Assembly: GCA_032388755.1 (NCBI GenBank)
Contig: CP135593.1
Span: 2,356,001-2,420,000 of the forward strand
DNA length: 64,000 nt
Reading direction: 5' to 3'
DNA from: Neisseria sp. DTU_2020_1000833_1_SI_GRL_NUU_006
GTDB lineage: Bacteria > Pseudomonadota > Gammaproteobacteria > Burkholderiales > Neisseriaceae
Every line of letters starts with the position of its first letter. Position 1 is the first letter of the stretch. Below are positions 60,588 to 64,000 of this stretch, in pieces. The position numbers and the translations under genes are program-made. The notes beneath the pieces are model-generated. The model was not told the origin of the DNA, did not search any database, and saw nothing but the letters and a program-made list of their open reading frames with translations.

Positions 60588-62129
60588 ATGAATTTGTTAG
60601 GGGCTTTGGCCAAGGTCGGTAGCTTAACGATGGTGTCGCGCATACTTGGATTTGTGCGCGATACGGTAATTGCCCGAGCGTTTGGTGCAGGTATGGCGAC
60701 CGACGCCTTTTTTGTGGCTTTTAAACTGCCGAACCTGCTGCGCCGCATATTTGCGGAAGGGGCGTTTGCCCAGGCGTTCGTGCCGATTTTGGCGGAATAT
60801 AAGGAAACGCGTTCGAAAGAAGCGACGGAGGCGTTTATCCGCCATGTGGCGGGGATGCTGTCGTTTGTCCTGGTGATCGTTACCGCTCTGGGTATTCTTG
60901 CCGCGCCTTGGGTGATTTGGGCTTCCGCGCCCGGCTTTGCCAAGGATGCGGACAAATTCCAGCTTTCTATCGATTTGCTACGGATTACGTTTCCTTATAT
61001 CTTATTGATTTCGTTGTCTTCTTTTGTCGGTTCGATACTGAATTCTTATCATAAATTCAGCATTCCCGCGTTTACGCCGACGTTTTTGAATATTTCTTTT
61101 ATCGTCTTTTCGCTGTATTTCATACCGTATTTTGATCCGCCCGTTACCGCGCTGGCTTGGGCAGTTTTTGTCGGCGGAATTTTGCAGCTCGGCTTCCAAC
61201 TGCCTTGGCTGGCGAAACTGGGTTTTTTGAAACTGCCTAAGCTGAATTTTCAAGATAGGGCGGTCAACCGCGTAATGAAACAGATGGCGCCTGCGATTTT
61301 GGGCGTGAGCGTGGCGCAGATTTCTTTGGTGATCAACACGATTTTCGCTTCTTATCTGCAATCGGGCAGCGTTTCGTGGATGTATTACGCCGACCGCCTG
61401 ATGGAGCTGCCCAGCGGTGTTTTAGGTGCGGCGCTCGGTACGATTTTGCTGCCGACTTTGTCCAAGCATGCAGCCAATCGGAATAGGGAGCAGTTTTCCG
61501 GACTGCTCGACTGGGGTTTGCGACTGTGTATGCTGCTGACCCTGCCGGCGGCGGTCGGGTTGGCGGTATTGTCGTTCCCGCTGGTGGCGACGCTGTTTAT
61601 GTACCGAGAATTTACGCTGTTTGACGCGCAGATGACGCAACATGCGCTGATTGCCTATTCTTTCGGTTTAATCGGCTTAATCATGATTAAAGTGTTGGCA
61701 CCCGGTTTCTATGCACGGCAAAACATCAAAACGCCTGTCAAAATCGCCATCTTCACGCTCGTTTGCACGCAGTTGATGAACCTTGCCTTTATCGGCCCTC
61801 TGAAACACGTCGGGCTTTCGCTTGCCATCGGTTTGGGCGCGTGTATCAATGCGGGATTGTTGTTTTACCTGTTGCGCAAACATGGTATTTACCAACCCGG
61901 TAAAGGGTGGGGGAGTTTCCTAGGTAAAATGCTGCTGTCGCTTGTCGTGATGGGTGGCGGATTGTGGGCGGCGCAGACTTACCTGCCGTTTGAGTGGGTG
62001 CATGTCGGCGGTTTGCGCAAAGCAGGGCAGTTGTGCATCCTGATTGCGATAGGCGGCGGTTTGTATTTCGTTTCGTTGGCTGCGCTGGGGTTCAGACCGA
62101 GAGACTTCAAACGGGTGGAAACGCATTAG
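60588..62129 (+). CDS. murJ: Lipid II flippase MurJ (MviN)
   Basis: Moves lipid II across the inner membrane for peptidoglycan synthesis. The 513-residue protein has about fourteen hydrophobic segments and the family N-terminus LLGALAKVGSLTMVSRILGFVRDTVIARAFGAGMATDAFFVAFKLPNLLRRIFAEGAFAQAFVP. Conserved arginines (RDT, NLLRR) of the substrate cavity are present. GAAGGAATAAAACGG precedes the ATG. An uptake-sequence pair lies just upstream and a terminator follows. Confidence 0.96.
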   Translation: MNLLGALAKVGSLTMVSRILGFVRDTVIARAFGAGMATDAFFVAFKLPNLLRRIFAEGAFAQAFVPILAEYKETRSKEATEAFIRHVAGMLSFVLVIVTALGILAAPWVIWASAPGFAKDADKFQLSIDLLRITFPYILLISLSSFVGSILNSYHKFSIPAFTPTFLNISFIVFSLYFIPYFDPPVTALAWAVFVGGILQLGFQLPWLAKLGFLKLPKLNFQDRAVNRVMKQMAPAILGVSVAQISLVINTIFASYLQSGSVSWMYYADRLMELPSGVLGAALGTILLPTLSKHAANRNREQFSGLLDWGLRLCMLLTLPAAVGLAVLSFPLVATLFMYREFTLFDAQMTQHALIAYSFGLIGLIMIKVLAPGFYARQNIKTPVKIAIFTLVCTQLMNLAFIGPLKHVGLSLAIGLGACINAGLLFYLLRKHGIYQPGKGWGSFLGKMLLSLVVMGGGLWAAQTYLPFEWVHVGGLRKAGQLCILIAIGGGLYFVSLAALGFRPRDFKRVETH

Positions 62130-62155
62130 AGGGTGTTGAAACGTTAAATAAGGTC

Positions 62156-62194
62156 GGTCGTCTGAAAACCTTAAAATATGGTTTTCAGACGACC
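62156..62194 (+). terminator. Uptake-sequence terminator of murJ
   Basis: GGTCGTCTGAAAACC and GGTTTTCAGACGACC form a 15-bp stem, then TTTTGC. Confidence 0.87.
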
Positions 62195-62294
62195 TTTTGC
62201 AAAAATTATCATCATCGCCGGGATCGTTTTTGAAACTTAAATACATCGCAGATGTCTATTTTTAGTCGTTTACCACTCATCAGGATGCAGATTT

Positions 62295-63269
62295 ATGCCG
62301 ATAAATGTTTCACTAATTGTTCCTGTCTATAACGGCGGGAAATTTGTGGCAGGTTTGTGCCGTCATTTTGCGGGTCTGCATAAGGCTGTCGAAGGGATGG
62401 AATTTATTGTTGTAAACGACGGATCTACCGATGATACATCGGCGCAGTTCAGGCAGTTTTTCAATGAACATCCCGAATTGCAGGCGCAGTTGATTGATAC
62501 GCCCAACGGCGGAGTCAGCAGGGCGCGCAATATCGGTTTGTCCAAAGTGCGCGGGGAATATGTGATGTTTATGGATCATGACGACAATGTTGATCCGCCG
62601 CTTATGACAGATTTGGTTGAAAAAATGAAACGTTCCGATGCGGATATACTCCAATTCAATGTTGATGCGCGCTATCCTGCCAATGAGGATGAGGTTATCG
62701 GTTTAGCGGATTATATGGACCGCTATCCGTTTTGGTCGTGCGTTTGGGCGTATATCTACAAACGCAACCTGTTGGAAAAAGCAGGTCTGAAATTTATCGA
62801 AGGCATGAAATATTTGGAAGACGGCGTATTTTTGACCGAGTATTTTTTGCAATGCAAAACCGTCATTGCCAGCAATACCGTTGTTTATGATTATGTCGAT
62901 AACCCCGAATCCGCCATGCGCAGCAAGCGTACGCCCGAGCAGACGAAGAAATACCTCGACGATATCGGTTTGGCAGTAAGGGAATATACGCGCCTGCTCA
63001 CTACGCCTGGGCAGCCGCCCAAAGTTGCCCGCAGGTTATTGGAAATACGGGATTCCTTCCAATTCATCCATTTGGTTTCGATGCTTAAAAGCGGTGTTTC
63101 TACGGACGAACTGTTCCGCAGGCTGGAAGAAAACGGCTACGATTTCCGAATGGCGGGCTATCCCAGCAAATTCAACCGCCGCCGCGACGTACGCCTTTTG
63201 TGCCATGTATTCCGCAGCCGTTTGCTGTTAAAGCTTCTGGCGGCTTCCAAGATCATGGCAAAAGATTGA
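62295..63269 (+). CDS. Family 2 glycosyltransferase
   Basis: A 324-residue cytoplasmic GT-A enzyme. VSLIVPVYNGGKFVAGL and FIVVNDGSTDDTSAQF are the nucleotide-sugar-binding start, and VMFMDHDDNVDPP carries the DxD motif (DHDD). YLEDGVFLTEYFL holds the acidic residue of the catalytic-base region. Sugar and acceptor are unknown; such enzymes build LOS or other surface glycans in Neisseria. It stands alone. Composition is slightly AT-richer than its neighbours at the start. Confidence 0.9.
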   Translation: MPINVSLIVPVYNGGKFVAGLCRHFAGLHKAVEGMEFIVVNDGSTDDTSAQFRQFFNEHPELQAQLIDTPNGGVSRARNIGLSKVRGEYVMFMDHDDNVDPPLMTDLVEKMKRSDADILQFNVDARYPANEDEVIGLADYMDRYPFWSCVWAYIYKRNLLEKAGLKFIEGMKYLEDGVFLTEYFLQCKTVIASNTVVYDYVDNPESAMRSKRTPEQTKKYLDDIGLAVREYTRLLTTPGQPPKVARRLLEIRDSFQFIHLVSMLKSGVSTDELFRRLEENGYDFRMAGYPSKFNRRRDVRLLCHVFRSRLLLKLLAASKIMAKD

Positions 63270-63276
63270 CAGACTC

Positions 63277-63322
63277 AAAAAGGTCGTCTGAAAACCAATA
63301 CAGGGTTTCAGACGACCTTTTT
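63277..63322. terminator. Bidirectional uptake-sequence terminator
   Basis: AAAAAGGTCGTCTGAAAACC and GGTTTCAGACGACCTTTTT between converging genes. Confidence 0.9.
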
Positions 63323-63337
63323 ATTTCATCCTACGCT

Positions 63338-64000
63338 TCAATCAGGCGTATCTTTCAACTCTGCGCCCAAATCCTTCAAACGCTGCAATACTTCGTCCCA
63401 TGCTTTATCCAAATCGCGGCACGCTTCGCCTTCCGCCTTGATGCCGAATTCGATATGCGGTTTGACCGCAGTTCCGTCCGCATTCTGCCAGCCGACGCTG
63501 GGCAGGCTGTAAGAGCGCACGCCCGGGTAGGTGCGTTCGACGTATTCCATAATCGGCGCGACGCGCGATTCGGGCTGACCGAACACATACACGCTGCGGC
63601 TGCCGCGTTCGGTTTGGTTGAAGCGGTCGGCGTAATAAGTATCCAAAACCCATTCCGCCATCGGGTGCGCCATCACGGGGAAGCCGGGGAAGAAATAATG
63701 TTCGCGGATGGAAAATCCGGCGATATTGTTGAACGGGTTGGGCACAAGCTCTGCGCCTGCAGGAAAATCCGCCATTTTCAGGCGCTGGGCGTGTTCGGGG
63801 GCGTCAAGCGGTTCGCCGCGTTTAAGGGTAACGGCTTCGATGAACTTGGCGGCTTCGGGATGGCGGACGACGGGCAAATCCAAAGCGGCGGCGGCAGCTT
63901 GGCGGGTATGGTCGTCGGGCGTGGAACCGATGCCGCCGGTAACGAAAGTCGGCAGGCCGTCTGAAAAGCTGCGGCGCAGTTGTTTGACCAGCAAATCAGG
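63338..64000 (-). CDS. CinA-like molybdopterin-binding-domain protein, 5' end outside the window
   Basis: A MoaB/MogA-type fold, as in the N-terminal half of CinA and in YfaY. FVTGGIGSTPDDHTRQAAAAAL is the conserved GGxGxTxDDxT motif, and PNPFNNIAGFSIREHYFFPGFPVMA matches the end of the domain (the family's PGxP loop, here FPGFP). At least 220 residues are seen. The frame is open to the window edge, and the TTG at 63994 is internal rather than a start. The CinA deamidase domain is absent at the C-terminus, so this is the short form. Function in Neisseria is not established. Confidence 0.85.
   Translation of the reverse strand, partial: PDLLVKQLRRSFSDGLPTFVTGGIGSTPDDHTRQAAAAALDLPVVRHPEAAKFIEAVTLKRGEPLDAPEHAQRLKMADFPAGAELVPNPFNNIAGFSIREHYFFPGFPVMAHPMAEWVLDTYYADRFNQTERGSRSVYVFGQPESRVAPIMEYVERTYPGVRSYSLPSVGWQNADGTAVKPHIEFGIKAEGEACRDLDKAWDEVLQRLKDLGAELKDTPD

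Noticed and set aside
1..64000. CRISPR array or prophage
   Set aside because: No regularly spaced direct repeats were seen; the frequent short repeats are uptake sequences. No integrase, capsid or terminase-like product occurs.

Overview
This window is a commensal Neisseria chromosome segment. The DNA uptake sequence is everywhere in the AGGTCGTCTGAA form rather than the GCCGTCTGAA form of meningococcus and gonococcus. As I recall, that dialect belongs to the N. mucosa / N. sicca / N. macacae group. Correia elements, dRS3 repeats and many recognisably neisserial housekeeping proteins agree with this. Most genes look like core genome; two short AT-richer stretches look acquired.

Layout. 1-8547: the 3' part of rpoC, then rpsL-rpsG-fusA-tufA-rpsJ (the str operon), ending in a terminator right after rpsJ. 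8.8-13.4 kb: an exported protein of unknown function, ubiG, a bile-acid/sodium symporter homologue and gltS. 13.5-18.8 kb: a lipoprotein, adhE behind a candidate FNR promoter, and an AraC-type regulator. 19-26.8 kb: leuS, a small lipoprotein, dnaJ, an S49 peptidase, an alpha/beta hydrolase and a broken PAP2 phosphatase. 27.6-32.1 kb: surA and lptD, with amgK divergent (outer-membrane assembly and cell-wall recycling). 32.4-41.2 kb: mqo, a GNAT acetyltransferase, 5-formyl-THF cyclo-ligase, a small membrane protein, rpsB-tsf-pyrH and mnmG. 41.3-43.5 kb: a KAP P-loop NTPase beside tRNA-Thr. 43.8-48 kb: argA with a zinc-ribbon protein, pyrE, a YccA-type protein and coaD. 48.2-51.8 kb: a Fur-box TonB receptor with a frameshift, then a tightly coupled thioesterase/TlpA operon. 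52-54.8 kb: an ArnT-like glycosyltransferase, rpmE and an acyltransferase. 54.9-59.5 kb: cysS, a putative nuclease, an ATPase and obg. 59.7-64 kb: a DsbA lipoprotein, murJ, a family-2 glycosyltransferase and a partial CinA-like gene.

The most interesting locus is 55.0-58.3 kb. An OLD/AAA_15-like ATPase is followed by a protein with a PD-(D/E)xK-like core, and the second gene runs in frame, with no stop, into cysteinyl-tRNA synthetase. The 3' end of cysS is also duplicated in tandem. This looks like a transferred, defence-type two-gene cassette placed between obg and cysS. A second defence-like gene, the KAP NTPase, lies next to a tRNA gene.

Several genes carry disabling differences: 2-bp indels in rpoC and rpsL, a 1-bp frameshift in the TonB receptor, a nonsense codon plus a homopolymer shift in the PAP2 gene, and stem mismatches in tRNA-Thr. 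Those in rpoC and rpsL must be sequence errors or compensated, since both genes are essential; the others may be real decay. Function calls rest on motif recognition from memory; no search was run.
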